From Acarospora socialis (Eukaryota; Ascomycota; Lecanoromycetes; Acarosporales; Acarosporaceae): a stretch of DNA of 64,000 nt. Of this stretch, positions 1 through 14,534 are shown piece by piece. The position numbers and the translations under genes were made by a program. Each line of letters opens with the position of its first letter. Position 1 is the first letter of the stretch. A model generated the notes under the pieces. It was not told the origin of the DNA, did no database searches, and worked only from the letters and a program-made list of their open reading frames with translations. The DNA lies in contig JAMYGW020000010.1 in NCBI GenBank assembly GCA_025617375.2, positions 310,001 through 374,000 on the forward strand, given 5' to 3'.

Positions 1-1191
1 ATACTGTCTGATGAATAAGAATACTCAATTTTGTTCTGAGAAGATAGAATTCTTTAATTCACATCTTGATACTAAGAACTACAGTGCTGACAACATTATT
101 GATATTGATGAAAAGATCTACTTTTGAGACATACATCTCTTTATTGATTCATTTGAAGATGTAACTCATATCAAGATAGATAAAGTGATGCATTGAAATC
201 TGAATAAATATCTTTGCAGTATAGTTCAGAATTGATATATCAGTCAGTTATTCATCATTAAGTATAAGTATATACAGAAAGATCAAGACATCAAATGATG
301 CAAAGAGATGTTATTTTGTTGCTTTAAATGAATTCAGTCTAATGCAATGAAGACTCTTAAAACAGAACATTATATCATTCAGAATGTTTACAACAACTGT
401 AAACTGTTGAAATTTGTTCTTAATGTTATTTGTCATGTAAAAGATGTCAGTATGATCAATATGTCTGTTCAGCTTACATGAGTATGAAATTATTTGAATG
501 CTAGTTTTCACAAAAACATACATTGTTCTATTGATTTGATCACAGTATTGTTGTTCATTGAGAATATGAAGAATATGAAGAAAGTGTGATTCAATAAGTA
601 TAATCACTGTAACTTCATGATCAGATCATTATCTGTGCAGTTAATTCAGCAGTAACAGTGTTGACAACAAGATAACAATTTCAACAATAATCATTCATTT
701 CATTTGTACAGTCAATTTTAAGAACCTCAATTTTCTTATTAACTCTATCAGAATAATGCTTACAATTGTCTATATCAGTCATATCAGTTGTATCAACTCT
801 ATCTAACATGTTCATACAACATCAACATAAATGTATCTTCATCTTCACAGTCACAGATCTTCTATCATCAGTCTCTGCAAATCATCTTCAACAATGTTAA
901 CTATTCACAAAATAAGTATATTAAATGTAATCAAGATGATTAGAATAATCAATGTTCTTCATATCAATCATGTTCTTTTTATCAATCTAATTATTCATAT
1001 CAAATAACTTAATCTCAGTCAGTCTATCATGACAAATCAATTCTGTTCAATCAATCTAATGAAGACTTCAATAAAGAAGAACATACAATGAATATATCAA
1101 CAAATATGACTATAATTATGAAAAAGATGTTTATCAGAAAAATAATAAAAAGAAGAAGCAGATCAATCATAATGATACTGCTGCAACAATC

Positions 1192-1518
1192 TTGACATCA
1201 GTCTCAGATCTGTTCAAAGATATTTATTATATTGACATTTTTCATGCACAAACTCAGATCACAACATATACTTGTTGTATGTGCAAGATCATCTTTCAGT
1301 TCAATAATAAACTACATCAACATGTTTGTTCAACTCACAGAAAATTCAAGATGAAGATTAAAAAAATCAGTTCTATTATCTTAAGCACTGATTTTGAGTT
1401 AGCACTGATATCTATTTTAACAATAGTTCAAATCAATATTCATCACATAACAGCAGAAATCATTGAATCTGATGTAATCAATGTTATTGAGAAATCTGAT
1501 TGTGATTTTTGCAACTGA
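1192..1518 (+). pseudogene. C2H2 zinc-finger segment of gag-pol (degraded)
   Basis: An open stretch of 108 codons contains a C2H2 finger of the form C-x2-C, then a NNKLHxH core and a closing C/H. Fungal chromovirus polyproteins often carry one such finger between Gag and protease, and the copy at 9766-10068 has the same organisation. This is a piece of the surrounding polyprotein and not an independent gene. It stays open over 327 bp by chance of the mutation pattern. Confidence 0.6.
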
Positions 1519-2049
1519 CATTACATAATGATATTATTTTGATTCAAGCTTAATAAAGACTTCATCAAATCTGTCTGTCTTAATACTGACTGTATTATAT
1601 CACTGATTGATCAAATCTTTCTTTGAAAATATCTATTTAATTTTCTTATTCAAAAGACTAAAAGCAAGATAACTGTGCAAGAAATAAACAGTTAAACTCA
1701 TAAATATCAGAAGTATGTTTGTCTGAGTTTATATTTATTAGACATATTGAATGAAAAGATCACTATTGTTCATATAATGTGCAATGTTCATCTTGTTGAC
1801 AATCATCAAGTCAATCTTCTTATTGATATGAATATAATAAAGCTGAAACAAATAAGTACAGATATTCTGTCATGAAAGATCATTATAGAAGAATGTTACA
1901 ATATATTAATAGATCTGAACATAATATCAGAAAAGAATGACTCTGTTTAATGAGTTGTTTAAGTCTTGACAAAAATTGTGATGACATCTCAGTCAGTACA
2001 TCTAGTTCTTGTCAAGACAGATCAACAATTCTTGTCTGATGATTAAGAT

Positions 2050-5000
2050 TTGATGTTTTATCTCACATATTCAGACATTTATAATCATGTGATTGATGTC
2101 AACTTAGTTTACATTCACATTCAAAATGATGAATCTATCAATCTGATAATCTCAAGACATGTTTGTCTGAAAGTTGTTGCTGAATATAAAGAGAAAGACT
2201 GTTACACTGACAATATTGAGAATCTCAAATTAGTCACTCTGCTCAAACACATCTCAAAATACATTAATATGTCAGAAACTCATCTAGTTAATGAGATTAC
2301 AATATATGATGATAAATCTGACAAAGTTGTCACTCTTACTGCAGTTATGAAGACTTACTCAGATCTATAACATGATTATAGAAGAATAATAAATATATTT
2401 GAGTCAGATTATCTTCAGATTTCACTTAAGCAAGATTGAGAGAACACAAAATTGTCAAAATGAATCTACTCACTTGATAATGAGATATGTCAACTAGTTA
2501 ATGAGAAATTCAATGAATTACATGCACAAGAACAAATGAATTGATCAATTCAGTCAACATCATTTAATTTTTCTGTCTTCATCATCTGAAAAATCATAAT
2601 ACAGTCTGATGACACAGCAAAATGAAAAGAATGAGTTGTTGTGAATATATACAGTCTTAATTACATATCTCAGCTCAATATCTATTCACTGTTATTACAG
2701 ACTGATATTACATTGACAGTACAAAACTGTCACTATATATTCATCATAGATTGTGTCTTCTTTTTCTATCAATGACTAATAAATTCAGTGAATAAACTCA
2801 AATTTACAGTAGTCTTGCACTGCAGTCAAAAACACTTTAACATTGCTGTTATGAAATATCACAATTCATCATTATATATACAACAACAAATGAACTAAAT
2901 TCTTCAGATCTTTCACACTTTTATACAAGATTATGTTAACAATATAGTTGTCTTTTTCAAGATGCTAAATGAGCATCTTCATCATTTGCATCAAGTTTTC
3001 AATCTATTTCAGAATCTCAATATAAGTCTGAAATCTAAAAAATTTTACTTAGACTATCTGATGATTATTCTTCTAAATCAGTGAGTGAATGCTTTAGATC
3101 TATTCATCTCAGAAAAAAAGATTAAGACACTGACAGACTTGCAGTTTTTCACTACACTCAAGATACTTAAAATCTATCTTGATCTTACTGACTGACTACA
3201 CTTCTATATTCTTTATTACATTCAAATCAGTGTGCTGTTGCAAGCTCACAAGACAATATTGTCAAAGACTTCATCAGTCTTCAAAGAGAACACTCAAAAA
3301 CAGCACATCAGTTATATATTTCTCAACAAATCTAGTTCTGAAAAACAACATGCATTTGAGATTGTACAGAATCTATTTGTGACATCTATCTTTTTGACTC
3401 ATTTTGATTCTAGTTGCTGGCTCTATATTGATATGAATGCAATTAAGCAATATGATTTTGACACTATTGTCTATTATGTTGAAAAAGATTCACAAGATGC
3501 TATGAAATGATTACATCATAAAATTCAGTCTATTTTGTTTCTTAGCAAGTTATTAATGTCAGTTGAATGAAATTACTAATTAATAAAAATGAAAACAGTC
3601 AGATTAGTATGAGTAATGTATAAAATGAGACATTTAATCAAATTGACACTCAGAAGCATCATAGTTTTCATGAATCACTCAGTAATAACATTAATTGTTT
3701 ATCAAACACATCTAACTATCACTGTCAGTATCAACAAATTGAATCTACAACTTGTATAAATCTTGCAATATCTCAGTCAGTTTGATCTAGACATGCAGCA
3801 TCACTCTGAGAAGATTCATCTGATTTCAGATGTGTTATTGAGATTATTAAACAATATGAGTGTTAAAACAGAAGATAACACTGATACTCTTAATGATTTA
3901 ACTTTAAAATCTTATCATGTCATGTTGATAGAATTGACAGATGATTTCAAGCAATGATTAAAGAATGTGTATGAAAACAATTCACAATGAAAACAAATAC
4001 TGAATATAATCAAGCTGATGAAGCTATCTTGTTGACACATTATAAATGCAACTTATGACAAAGATATCATGAATAAATCAATCAGATTACACTTCACTTA
4101 TTGAAATAATCTGATCTACTATATCAATGATGTTGATGATTGTAAATGTCTATGTATATCAGTCTGTTTTGAAAAGAATATCTTTGAACTTATTCACAAT
4201 CAACAACATCATGAGAAATTTCATAAAATCTACAATCACATATCTGTCTCACTATTCATGCAACATCTAACTCAACATCTAAAGATCTACATCTTTCATT
4301 GTCTGAAATGCAATGTTAATCAAATGAAACAACATAGTTCATATAAATCATTACAGTCTATATCAATGTCTGCAATATCTTTTCACACAATTACAATGAA
4401 TTTTATTCTTGTTTTATCACTAGTCAGTTCAGAAGATTTCAATAACATACTTATGATCATTGATAAATTCACAAAACAAGTATTACTTCTATCTGACAAA
4501 TCTATCTATACAGTCTCTGATTGAGCAGATGTGTTATTTTTAGATTTTATAGAATATGAATGAAACATATCATGTCAAATCATTAATAATCAAGATCAAA
4601 AGTTTCTCTTATCATTCTGATACATCATTTTTGAGTATTTAGAAATTAAGTTACTCACTTCAACAGCATATCACTCTCAAACAGATAATCAATTCAAACA
4701 AATGAATCAAACAGTCAAAATCATTCTGCATTACTATCTTATCTCAAATCTTGATGAAAACTTCATCACAGTGATTTCATACATTCAAGATCATCTCAAC
4801 AACAGTCAAAACATCTTCACAGATTATGTATCTAATGAATTGACTTATGACTTCTGCATTAACAACACTCTTGATACATTGTTATCAGCAAACTTACTGT
4901 CTGAAAATTACACTCATGTTCATTAAATTCATTGTGAAAAAGTAGAACAGACTATTGTCTTTGTGAATGTTATCTTCAAATCATACTACAATGCAAGTCA

Positions 5001-5470
5001 TTGATCTATTGTCATGAAATCAGACTTGATAACATATCTATAACTATTTCACAAATATATCATATCAGATCTCACAAATCACAAGCTGTTAAATCAGCAA
5101 GTTGATTCATTTCAAATCTTAAAATGAGTTAATTAACTGACTTATCAACTTAAATTGTCACTCACTATGCAGATTCACCTCATCATGTTGATTGTGCAGT
5201 TAGAATTAGTTTTCAAAGACAATTCATATAATCATCAAACAAATATCAATTCTTCATTCATCAAAAACAAAGTTACAGCCAACAACATCAAAACAGCACT
5301 CATCTATGAAATCAAACAGCTTCTGAATAAGCACACTATATATTACAGATGTGATCAATTTATGATTGAGTATCTTATTAAGTGAAAGAAATACAATCAT
5401 AATCATAATATATGATATGAAGTTAAGAATCTAGCTGATGTCAAAAAACTGATGAAGAACTATGAGCAAT
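2050..5470 (+). pseudogene. Chromovirus pol remnant: RT, RNase H, integrase, chromodomain
   Basis: Open fragments at 2050-2370, 3179-3510, 3763-3957, 4258-4524, 4702-4926 and 5155-5385 are successive pieces of one pol. RT is recognised by the FFYQ-type block near 2760 and the HLHQVF block near 2990. RNase H starts with the HFD...YIDMNA segment near 3400. Integrase shows HCxxC near 4300 and the AYHSQTD block near 4670. The C-terminus (5350-5470) has the spacing of a chromodomain (EYL-K-W-Y...W-E-V..L). Integrase and RT acidic residues are partly lost (for example D to N near 4388). No function is possible without large repair. Confidence 0.8.
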
Positions 5471-7566
5471 GACATATTACATAGTTGTTAAAGATTTCAT
5501 CAATAGTAAAAGAGAAGAACATCATCAGATGTTGTTAAAACAGATTGAGCTTTGAGCTTCTTGTTTTCTCTATTTATATCTTAATGATGCAAACAATTTA
5601 GTATTATAATGTTTTTACATCATCACACAATTTGTATTATCATCAAATATCAGTTACTCAACAAAATTGTTAGCTTTTACAGAAGATAACAGATTGTTAT
5701 AGATAGAGTATAGTTTTGCTGTTTCAGTCTCAATTATTGAACATGGTTCATCAGGTCACTTTGTAAGCTCACTGTTGTCATGAACTTATGATTAGTTGCT
5801 AGATGTGAAAGACATCTCTATAGATATTTAGACAGAATTTTTCATAGATAGATTCTTAGCAATTATATCTTTCATTCACTCATATAATGATTCTAATAAT
5901 CTTGTTGATAGAAGAGATTCAATGAATTTTTTGAGATGAAGATGATCAATTAATTAATGTTGTAAAACAAGTTCAATAAATCTTGAACAGAAATGCTGAC
6001 ATTGATATAATGTGAACTCAGATTATCTATTATGATCAAAGTAATTATGAGATTAAGATTGAGAAGAACAAGATTATTCAATTAATTGAAAATACAAACA
6101 ATTTTAACATATACAATAATGTTTGTTAGCATGACTTCAGCACAAAATGTGTTAAAAAGACTTAAAGTGATAAAATATATATGAACATCTTTTTCTAAAA
6201 AGAGTTTTCAAAAGTGCTCAGAGCATTCATAAACTAAAACATAAGATTTCTAATTCTGAGTGCTCTGAGCTGAATTTAGTTGAATCAGTTTAACTCTGAG
6301 TCACACTTTTAACTTGCTGATGATATAACTTAAAAATTTCACAGTATTCATAGAGAAGATACACTTCTTTAAATTCACAAAGAGCTTATAGTGTTGAAGT
6401 TGCTTTAGTATTTTACATATATGATGTTTGTGCTTTTCTTTTGATTGCAAGTATATGAGAATATTATTTAAATACATTACACAAATGAAATTCATATGTT
6501 CTACAAACACATAATTAATATAGATTTAAAAAGTAACAGATGCATTGATAAGTTTATATGATATAATTAAATATTTAAAGTGATTATAACAGATGCAAAA
6601 TATCATCTTTTATTTGTCATTCATCTTGATACAGATGCAATGATAAACATCTTTAAGATTTAGCTTGATGAAAATCTTCACATCACTTAGTTGATTCAAG
6701 ATCTCACTTATTAAAGATAGAAGATGACAATTCTTCATAATAATTTGAGTCAATTCACAGTAATCAACACATAATCATAAGTCATTATTTTTTTTTGAAG
6801 CAAACAACATCAAAACATCAGTCAGACTGACAGAATGTTTGATTTAACTCTTTGCTAAAATGTTATTCAGATAGTTCTGTAAAACTTAAAACTTCTTATT
6901 TAATAAATTATATAAAGATCTGTGTGAAGAGTTCTCATTATTAATATTAATGACATAATTATGCTTCTCATAAAAAACAAAATATTCTACTTCAGTCTTT
7001 AAGAAGATATTTGTATACTCAGAATATATTTGAAATATAAATGATGCAACAGTTATATTTTAAAAATACATCATCTACATCTTAAATACAATTCAAAGAA
7101 GAATACAGATTATTGAGTCTTGAGTAGTTTTTTCAAATTCTTCTGAATTTTTCAATGTAAAAGCAGCTATTTTAATGCTGAAGTATCAGATTTATGATTT
7201 ACAGTTAATTTGAACTTACTTTTTTTTTTTTTAAGAAAGATAGTCTTATTATAAACTTGAGTTCATTTTTTTTCAAGACATAAAAGACATGCTCACAGTC
7301 ATGCTTCTTATTTCAATTGTCTTTTAAATGATAATTCACAAGATAAACATCATAGCAGTATATTGAGTGATCATTTATAAATAGAAAGTTTGATACTTTT
7401 ATGTCAAGTATTATCATTATTATAATTAGATTTTAGATCTTTGCTTACTCAATCATGTCTATTTGCTTAGATTTTATATAACTCTCACACATAGCTTAGA
7501 GTAGAAAAAGAACAGACTTATACTTATACACTTGACTTAGATAGTCACAGCTTTAACTTACATACT
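5471..7566 (-). mobile_element. 3' part of a minus-strand Ty3/gypsy element (truncated)
   Basis: This AT-rich block holds the reverse-transcriptase half of a different gypsy element, read right to left. The protease/linker side lies at about 6900-7450 and RT at 6301-6900. After the end of the RT palm (about 6301) no RNase H, integrase or LTR can be recognised in the remaining 800 bp, so the element appears 3'-truncated or replaced by unrelated AT-rich sequence. Its gag half seems to lie beyond the inserted element, at 14535-15760. The exact left border with the preceding element is not visible. Confidence 0.6.
6301..6900 (-). pseudogene. Reverse transcriptase fragment, Ty3/gypsy
   Basis: Minus-strand translation gives the LCVDY block near 6770, then SETLNQLSD, a FKYL-type block near 6580, and finally a catalytic box read as YLNN instead of YLDD, followed by ILIYLQSKEKH and FLSYIIS in 6301-6510. 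The order and spacing are those of Ty3/gypsy RT. Both catalytic aspartates of the YLDD box are asparagine here, as G-to-A changes would produce. Dead fragment. Confidence 0.8.
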
Positions 7567-7745
7567 TGTTATAAGTTTACTCAACATGCTTTTCAGCAGA
7601 CATGTCTTTCTTATCTTGCTGTCACTGACATTACATTGTGATTCATCTTGCTATGAAGCTTACTTCTCATCTATATCTAGCTGATTCTATAGCTTAGAAA
7701 ATATCATTCTTCTTTTACTTCACACTTGTGACTATGAGCATAGCA
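7567..7745 (+). repeat. Left LTR, 179 bp
   Basis: Begins TGTTATAAGTTTACTC and ends GAGCATAGCA. Nearly all of it realigns with 14356-14534; the differences I see are mainly C/T and G/A transitions. TG..CA ends are those of LTRs. It is unusually short for a chromovirus LTR. Confidence 0.8.
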
Positions 7746-9765
7746 ATTTAATAGCACCAACTGCTTCATCACAACAACAACAACCATTGATTTGTTCATT
7801 CATCACATCAGATATTCAGCACCATTGACTGTTGAATTCATCAAATCTTCAAATTGAATCATGATTACATTATTGTCTTTATTTCTTTCTTTTGTTTCAT
7901 GTCTCATATCTATCTCATTGTTTCAGATCAGTAAACTGATTGATAGTCTTTCTATTTAACTCTACTCTCACTGATTTGTCTGTTCTACAAAATCTATCTT
8001 TTTGATTTGTTCAATTCACTGAATTTACTTAATCTTATTGATGTTCTCAATTCATCAAGTCATCAACCTGAATTCATCTCATAACATCATTGTACTTGTT
8101 TGACAACTCACTGAATTAATCAAACAAGACTTCATCTATTCAGATAAGCTATGTTCATTGAATTAAGATCTCATCAATACTGTTACTTGTTATTCAGCTA
8201 AATCTAGCTCACTATCAGTACTCAACACTGTTTTAAGTCAGTCTGATTACAACTGTACAGTCAAAAGACTCTGAGCTTTTACAAAGAACTTTTGAAAAAT
8301 CATTCACTTTGATAAATGATGTTCTAGTACACTGTGTATCTCAATCTCACTGCTGAAGCAACTCTCTTCATATCAGTCTGAAGAAAGATGTTTATCTGAC
8401 ACTATGATTGAGAAAATACAATGTGAAACAAGTTTATTGACCAATCAGTTTTCTGACACTAAGCTCAATATATTGAACAACTTTCTGTCAAACAACAATC
8501 TCATTGCTATGACTCAAGATCAGCTCAATCAGCTAGTTAAATGAACTATAGCTAGAGTTTTAGCTGCACATCAAACTGATTTACTAAGTTCATCAGACTC
8601 ATCTGAACTGCCTGATCATGACAGTCAAGATGAACTTGATGAATGTGATACAAAGAATCACTTTTGAGCAAGAAATGTCAATTATTTTGATTCAAATTTC
8701 AACATCAACATCATCAAAGTACAGAATAACAAACAGATCTATTACAATATTTTCTTCTTCATGAATAGAATTTAAGTGAAAGTGTTATTCATGAATACTA
8801 CTGTTCTTGTTAAGAATCTTGAATTCTGTCTGCTAAACAAGATTGACTATTGATATATGAAAGAACTAAAACATCTGTCTTGTTTAGATCTGCAAAACAG
8901 TGTTAAAGAATGATGTAAAATTCTGAAAACTAGATTCTGCAATCTGTCTAGTTGTGTTTTATTCATGCTTGAGTCATTATGCTACATCATCAACAATGTA
9001 TGTTGTTGTAAGAATCTCATCAATTATATTCAAAATGTTGTTCTACATGAAAAAAACATCAACATTGTCATTGATGATCATTCTCAAGTTCTTTTAATCT
9101 ATGAACATATGAACAGCAAGCTACATTTACATCTATCATCATTAATCAACAAGTCTATCATCAAGAACCTCATTGAGACCATAAACACTCAAAAGAATAT
9201 CTGATTTGACATTTATTTCAGAGATCAACATGCTTTGACATCATTGAATAAATTATCACAGCAATATCAACAGCAACAGTCTTAGACATTCAGTAAAAAT
9301 TGCTCATTTTAACTCTTCAATGTCAGATTTAATGAATTCAACCAATTTAGATCTTTCTATTATGATTAAGTTTCATATAACAATTAGTTTTCTTATGTTT
9401 CTTATGAAAATCAGTTTTCTAATAATTATAAACAATGAAATAACTGTTAACAGAATCAGAACTGTGATAATGCTGCTGAAGAATCATGTTGATATTCACT
9501 GCTGCTATTGATATTTTGTCAGCTGTTGCAAATAACTTTCAAAAATGAAAGATTGTTGCCTGAGTCATACCAGAATATGAATCAATCTCATTATGATTCA
9601 AACACTCAAAAATAGTCTTATCAATCAAATCACTCTTATCAGCCATATCAGCTCTATCATTCTTCATATTAATATGATAAACTTTAAGTCTATCACATCA
9701 AAAACAGTCAACAACTCATCAACAAACAAGAAGAGTATCAGACATACAAGAATGCATATTATGAG

Positions 9766-10845
9766 ATGCATAATCTGACTGATAACACTGAGAACACTAT
9801 CAAGAGAAAGAAGAAAAAAGATGTTGAATCAGATATAACTGATGAAAATGAGAATTCTGTTGATGTAAGTTATGTTGCTGAACTATTTAAACTTAAATGC
9901 TGTGTCTGTCATCAGTCTTTTCAGTTGAACAATCAATTGCATAAACATCTCTGTGCAGAATGCAATCATGATAAATTGATTACAAAATCTGTTTTGACAA
10001 TGAAAACAATGTTGACACTATCAACATTCTCTGCATCTATCTACATCAAATTCATCATAATGAACTGACTCAGTTCAGACAACTATGAATTTCAAAAATA
10101 ACACTACACTATAGCAGATGTGCAGTTGTCATCTGATGTCTTCATTACAAATCAGTCTATTTATCTTGATACTAACTGTATCATGATTCTGATTAATCAG
10201 CAGTTTCTTAAGAAACAGATATCTTATACAGTAACTCATTATATGCTGTCATCTATATCAGTACAAGAACTAGATGTCATGATATACAATTTTAATGAGT
10301 ATGTCAAGATAGATATATATTTACCTGAAAAAGATGATCATACTGTGATCATGTTGTGAGAAGTTCACATTATTGAAGATCTCAAGATCAAAATGCTAAT
10401 GAGCATGAACATACTAGCACTCAAAGATATCATTATGAATCTGCCTCATAGAGTAACTGTCATTGACAGTTGTCAGAATATTGAAATTTCTCTTATCATT
10501 ACTATCAAATTGATCAATCAAATCAGTCAGACCATTCTGACTAAATGTTGTGTTATTATTTCATCACATATCAATCTTGCTGTCACAGTTATGTCACTCA
10601 ATCTATTTTATGATCAAAACTTTCTATTTAAGTTAAATTGTCAGCAAGCTGACATCTTCATCTATGTTCACATTGTTGATCATGCAATGACTGAGATACA
10701 CATACAAAACAATGACAATGTTTCTTTGATCATACCACAAAAATCTTGTATAAAACAAGTCATCAAGTATGAGATGAAAAGTTGTTATCTAGTCATCATC
10801 AATGATGCAGTACTAGCTTTCACATTCAGACAATCAGCTAAGTGA
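9766..10845 (+). pseudogene. Zinc finger and protease region of gag-pol
   Basis: Open stretches at 9766-10068, 10120-10359 and 10393-10845 follow each other. The first contains a lysine-rich linker and a C2H2 finger (C-C-V-C-H then NNQLHKH-C). The second contains a retroviral-type aspartic protease core: LDT then a hydrophobic strand near 10160-10185, with the usual DT-G glycine changed (DTNC). The third is the linker to RT. Parts of a single polyprotein, disrupted by stops between them. Confidence 0.65.
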
Positions 10846-11099
10846 TTTTAAGAATGAATTTGAACTGTTATGCACAGTGTGTTGACAGCTGCTGTCATCT
10901 TTCATACTAGTATGAATGAGTTGTTCTCTCTTGAGCACAAATTGTCTAACAGCATTATGATATATGATCAACACAATGCTGCTGCTCAAATTAAAATCAT
11001 TATTTGCAAATATCTGCATCTGTAAAAAGATCATAACAACACTGTCAATATATCTGAAAGACAATGAATAAATATATCTCTACTAAATGACTGACAGAA

Positions 11100-14000
11100 T
11101 CAATATAAATTTGATTAAGTCAGAATATATTCACTAGATGTCAATGATTGAGCTGTTATCAACAAAGTCTTTGATAAACTTTATGATCAAGACTGCATGA
11201 AATGAATGTTCAAACTGACTTCATTCTTCTTTTCATGCTTTGTTGTGTGACATATTTTATCAAATAATATACACAAAGATCATGTCATTATGAACATCAG
11301 AACTCTTAATAAGATCAACATGTTAAATACTTATTCAGTGTCTTTACAGACAGATATTCTAGTCACTATTTGAGGTGTTAAATACATATTCACTGTGAAT
11401 TGTAGTGCATATTTCTATCAGTGATGTGTCAATTCAGAACATCATCATCATCTAACTGTTGTCTCACATTGCAGACAGAAAATCTTTAAGATAGTTGTTA
11501 TAAGCTACTGCAACACATCTGTCTATGTACAATGAATGATGAATAAAATATTATGATCACACTGTGAGTATTTCTGAGTCTACATTGATGACATCATTAT
11601 ATACTCAGTGACTCTAGAAAAACATATTCAGCATTTGCAAAGTGTCTTTCAGAAATTAATCAGTCAACAGATCTGTCTAACATCTAATAAATTCTTTCTG
11701 AATTATTCTTCTGTACAACTACTAGATCAAAGAGTTAATGCTTTAGATCTAACTACTGCAGAAGTCAAGCTTGTTATTATAACTGATCTTGAATTTCTGT
11801 GTATTCTAATGCAACTCAAAAAGTATCTTGAAATGATGAACTACTTATGTCAGTATATATCTCACTATATCATCATTATCAAGTCTCTACAGCTTTAAAA
11901 GACCTTATTGAATCAATAATTATGACAAGATCATGAAAAAGACATAACTGACAATAAGAACAAACAGAAGTGACTCATCACTCATACTAATATAACAAAA
12001 TCTATTTTTAAAAAATTAAATGTCTTTCAGCATCTTCAGACATTGTTTTCAAGACTTACAATACTCAGTCATTTCAACTCAAAACATCAGCTTTATATCA
12101 ATTTAGATGTCTCAAAGAAGTTTAATTTCAGCACACATGTTTATCACACAAAATCAGATTCTGAGAAGCTCTCATTAAATAACTTTACAGTGACTATTAC
12201 AGTGACAAAATCAGAATTAATGTCATTGTTCAGTCAGAAGAATACAAAATCTATTTTCTTTTTTAGTCATTTTCTTACTGATGCTGAGACTCAGTACTGA
12301 TTTATAGAACTTGAAGTTGCTGATATTGTCTGAATAGTTAAGAAGATTCATTACATGATTAAGATGACTGAACACATCATCATTATATACACTGATCATT
12401 TTGTCACTGTTGTCATTGTATGACAATTCAGTCTAAATACTGTTGATATTGAGAAGTTAAATCTTCATCTTATATGTGCTTTCAAGTACTTACAATACTT
12501 TCACTTAGACATTCAATATAAGTTCAGCAAAATCAATATCATACTCAATGCTCTGTCTCAACTAGCAAGTCATGACATTATATCATGCTTAATCAGTCAC
12601 AAATACAAGTCTGAATTCAACAAATTCAGTCTTGACACTCTACACAAATTCATCATCATATTTATCTATGCAAACAATCTCATTAAAATGTCATCAAAGT
12701 TTCATCAACACATTCTTGATGACTACTTGAAACCACACTGACAACAAGTCATCAATATAATTGAGCAAAACAATGTTCTTGATACCAATATCACTGTACT
12801 ATTGTACATATGTGTATGAGATCTTCTCTACTATAAGAACATCAAAAAAAGACATCATCTATGCATTTCTACATACTTATATGAAGAAGTCTTTGCTCTG
12901 ACTCATAACATCATGAATCATTCAGAATATGCACAAACTCATGAATGTCTTACTGATAGTTTATATCTTTCAGATTTATTGAAGCATTTATATGAATACA
13001 TATATCATTGCTCACAGTGTCAGCTTATGCAGATGTCTCAACATAAATCTTATGAATTCTTGCAGTTTATCATTATATCTCTGTGATCATTTCACATTAT
13101 AACAATCAACTTTATACTAACATTATCAGTGTTATCATCATCTGACTATCATAACACAATTTTGTCAGTTACAGATAAATTTAGTAAGACAATAATCTTC
13201 ATATCAGAATAGAAAATCATGATGACTGAAGATTGAGCAATACAATTGATGAACTGTTTAATCTTACTGAATTGAGATTTACTGTGAGCAATTCTGTCAG
13301 ACTGTGACCACAAATTCATCATCATCTTATGAAAAAAACTGTTTCATCAGCTACAGATTGATTTTCTATTCTTATCAGTTTATTATTCACAGACTGATGA
13401 TAGTTCTGAAGCTACTAATTAAGTTGTTGAGATAGTCTTATGTCACTGACTCACTATTCTGAAACAATCACATGACTAATTGATGATTTTGTCTTGTCTG
13501 CAAGCTGCACTGAATAATTTCATCAAATACAGCTTCACAAACCTCAGTTTGAATCAGATTCTATTTGAATTTTGAACATGTAAAACTCTCAATTTACTAT
13601 GTGTGAACAAATCTGACATTGTTGAATCAGCATATTCAGTACACTCATTGTCAAAGTTGTCTAAACAATCTTCTCATACAGTGAATTCAGTGAACATATT
13701 GAAATATGTCAAGTTAGCTGTTCTAGATCAATATTGATCAGCTTATATTGATGTGAAAAATGTCATTGTCTTTGCAACTATGTGTATGAAGAAATACTAC
13801 AATAAGACTCACTTGTCATGATTCTTTCAGTCTGACAATATGATTAATCTATGATTACACTGCAGTTACATCTTACTCAGTATTCAAAACAAGAAGTTAA
13901 AACAGCAATTCATTGATTCTTTATGTGTTGTTGAATGAATAAACAAATTGACATATTGACTTGATCTACTTGACACATGAAAGATTCACAACATTGTATT

Positions 14001-14270
14001 GATCACACATCTTAAATCAGTCATCACAAACAACTCATATCAACACTCTCAATCAGAACATCTCAACATCATTATTACTGCACCTGATGCTGCATCAAAA
14101 TGAGAACTTGAACATCTACTAAGAAAATAAATGTATTGAAAAAGATGTAAGTTTACAACAGAATATCTGACAAGATAAGTAAAATACAAGTCTGAGTTTG
14201 ACAGTTGAATCAATGTCAAGAATCTCAGCAATGCAAGAAAGTTAGTAAATGAGTTTGAATGAAAGAACAA
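11100..14270 (+). pseudogene. Chromovirus pol remnant: RT, RNase H, integrase, chromodomain
   Basis: RT is seen from about 11270; its catalytic box near 11582 still reads YIDD, followed by IIIYS and an EKHIQHL block. RNase H follows at 12043-12300 (HFNS...YINLDVSK). Integrase shows a CSQCQ zinc pair near 13015 and a YYSQTDD block near 13385. The chromodomain lies at 14120-14270. Stops are almost all TGA or TAA at expected Trp/Arg/Gln codons, so the frame can be followed for long stretches. Not functional. Confidence 0.75.
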
Positions 14271-14355
14271 GACAGATATGAAAATGACATTGCTGTAGAA
14301 TTGATTTATACTAATATAATGATGAAATACTGTCTTATTTGCTTTGCTGACAGAC

Positions 14356-14534
14356 TGTTACAGATTTACTTAACATGCTTTTCAGCAGATATGTCTTTCT
14401 TATCTTGCTGTCACTGATGTCATGTTGTGACTTATTTTGCTATGAAACTTATTTCTCATCTATATCTAGCTGATTCTATAGCTTAAAAAATATCATTTTT
14501 CTTTCACTTCACACTCATGTCTATGAGCATAGCA
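14356..14534 (+). repeat. Right LTR, 179 bp
   Basis: Begins TGTTACAGATTTACTT and ends GAGCATAGCA, matching the repeat at 7567-7745 in length and sequence. It follows directly after the chromodomain remnant of the same element. Confidence 0.8.

Larger units (their letters stand above)
1..5470 (+). mobile_element. Decayed Ty3/gypsy chromovirus, 5' end outside window
   Basis: A gag-pol of the fungal chromovirus type can be followed across this block on the plus strand, broken by many stops (mostly TGA where Trp or Arg is expected) and some frame changes. In order I see a low-complexity Gln/Asn/Tyr-rich gag tail (about 700-1150), a C2H2 finger (1255-1345), a protease remnant (about 1560-1900), reverse transcriptase (about 2640-3100), RNase H (about 3380-3800), integrase with a C-x2-C zinc site (about 4100-4900) and a C-terminal chromodomain-like stretch ending at 5470. 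The left LTR lies before the window and I could not place the right LTR. Non-functional; base composition shows near absence of CC, GG and CG. Confidence 0.85.
7567..14534 (+). mobile_element. LTR retrotransposon (Ty3/gypsy chromovirus), 6968 bp, decayed
   Basis: Two direct repeats of 179 bp (7567-7745 and 14356-14534), each starting TGTTA and ending GCATAGCA, bound an internal region with a gag-pol read on the plus strand: Gag (about 7800-9500), C2H2 finger (about 9895-9970), protease (10120-10359), linker (10393-10845), RT (about 11270-11880), RNase H (about 12050-12560), integrase (about 12850-13600) and chromodomain (about 14080-14270). Flanks atact / attct are a possible 5-bp duplication with one mismatch. 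The element sits between two halves of a minus-strand gypsy element, so it probably inserted into it. Interrupted by many stops; inactive. Confidence 0.85.
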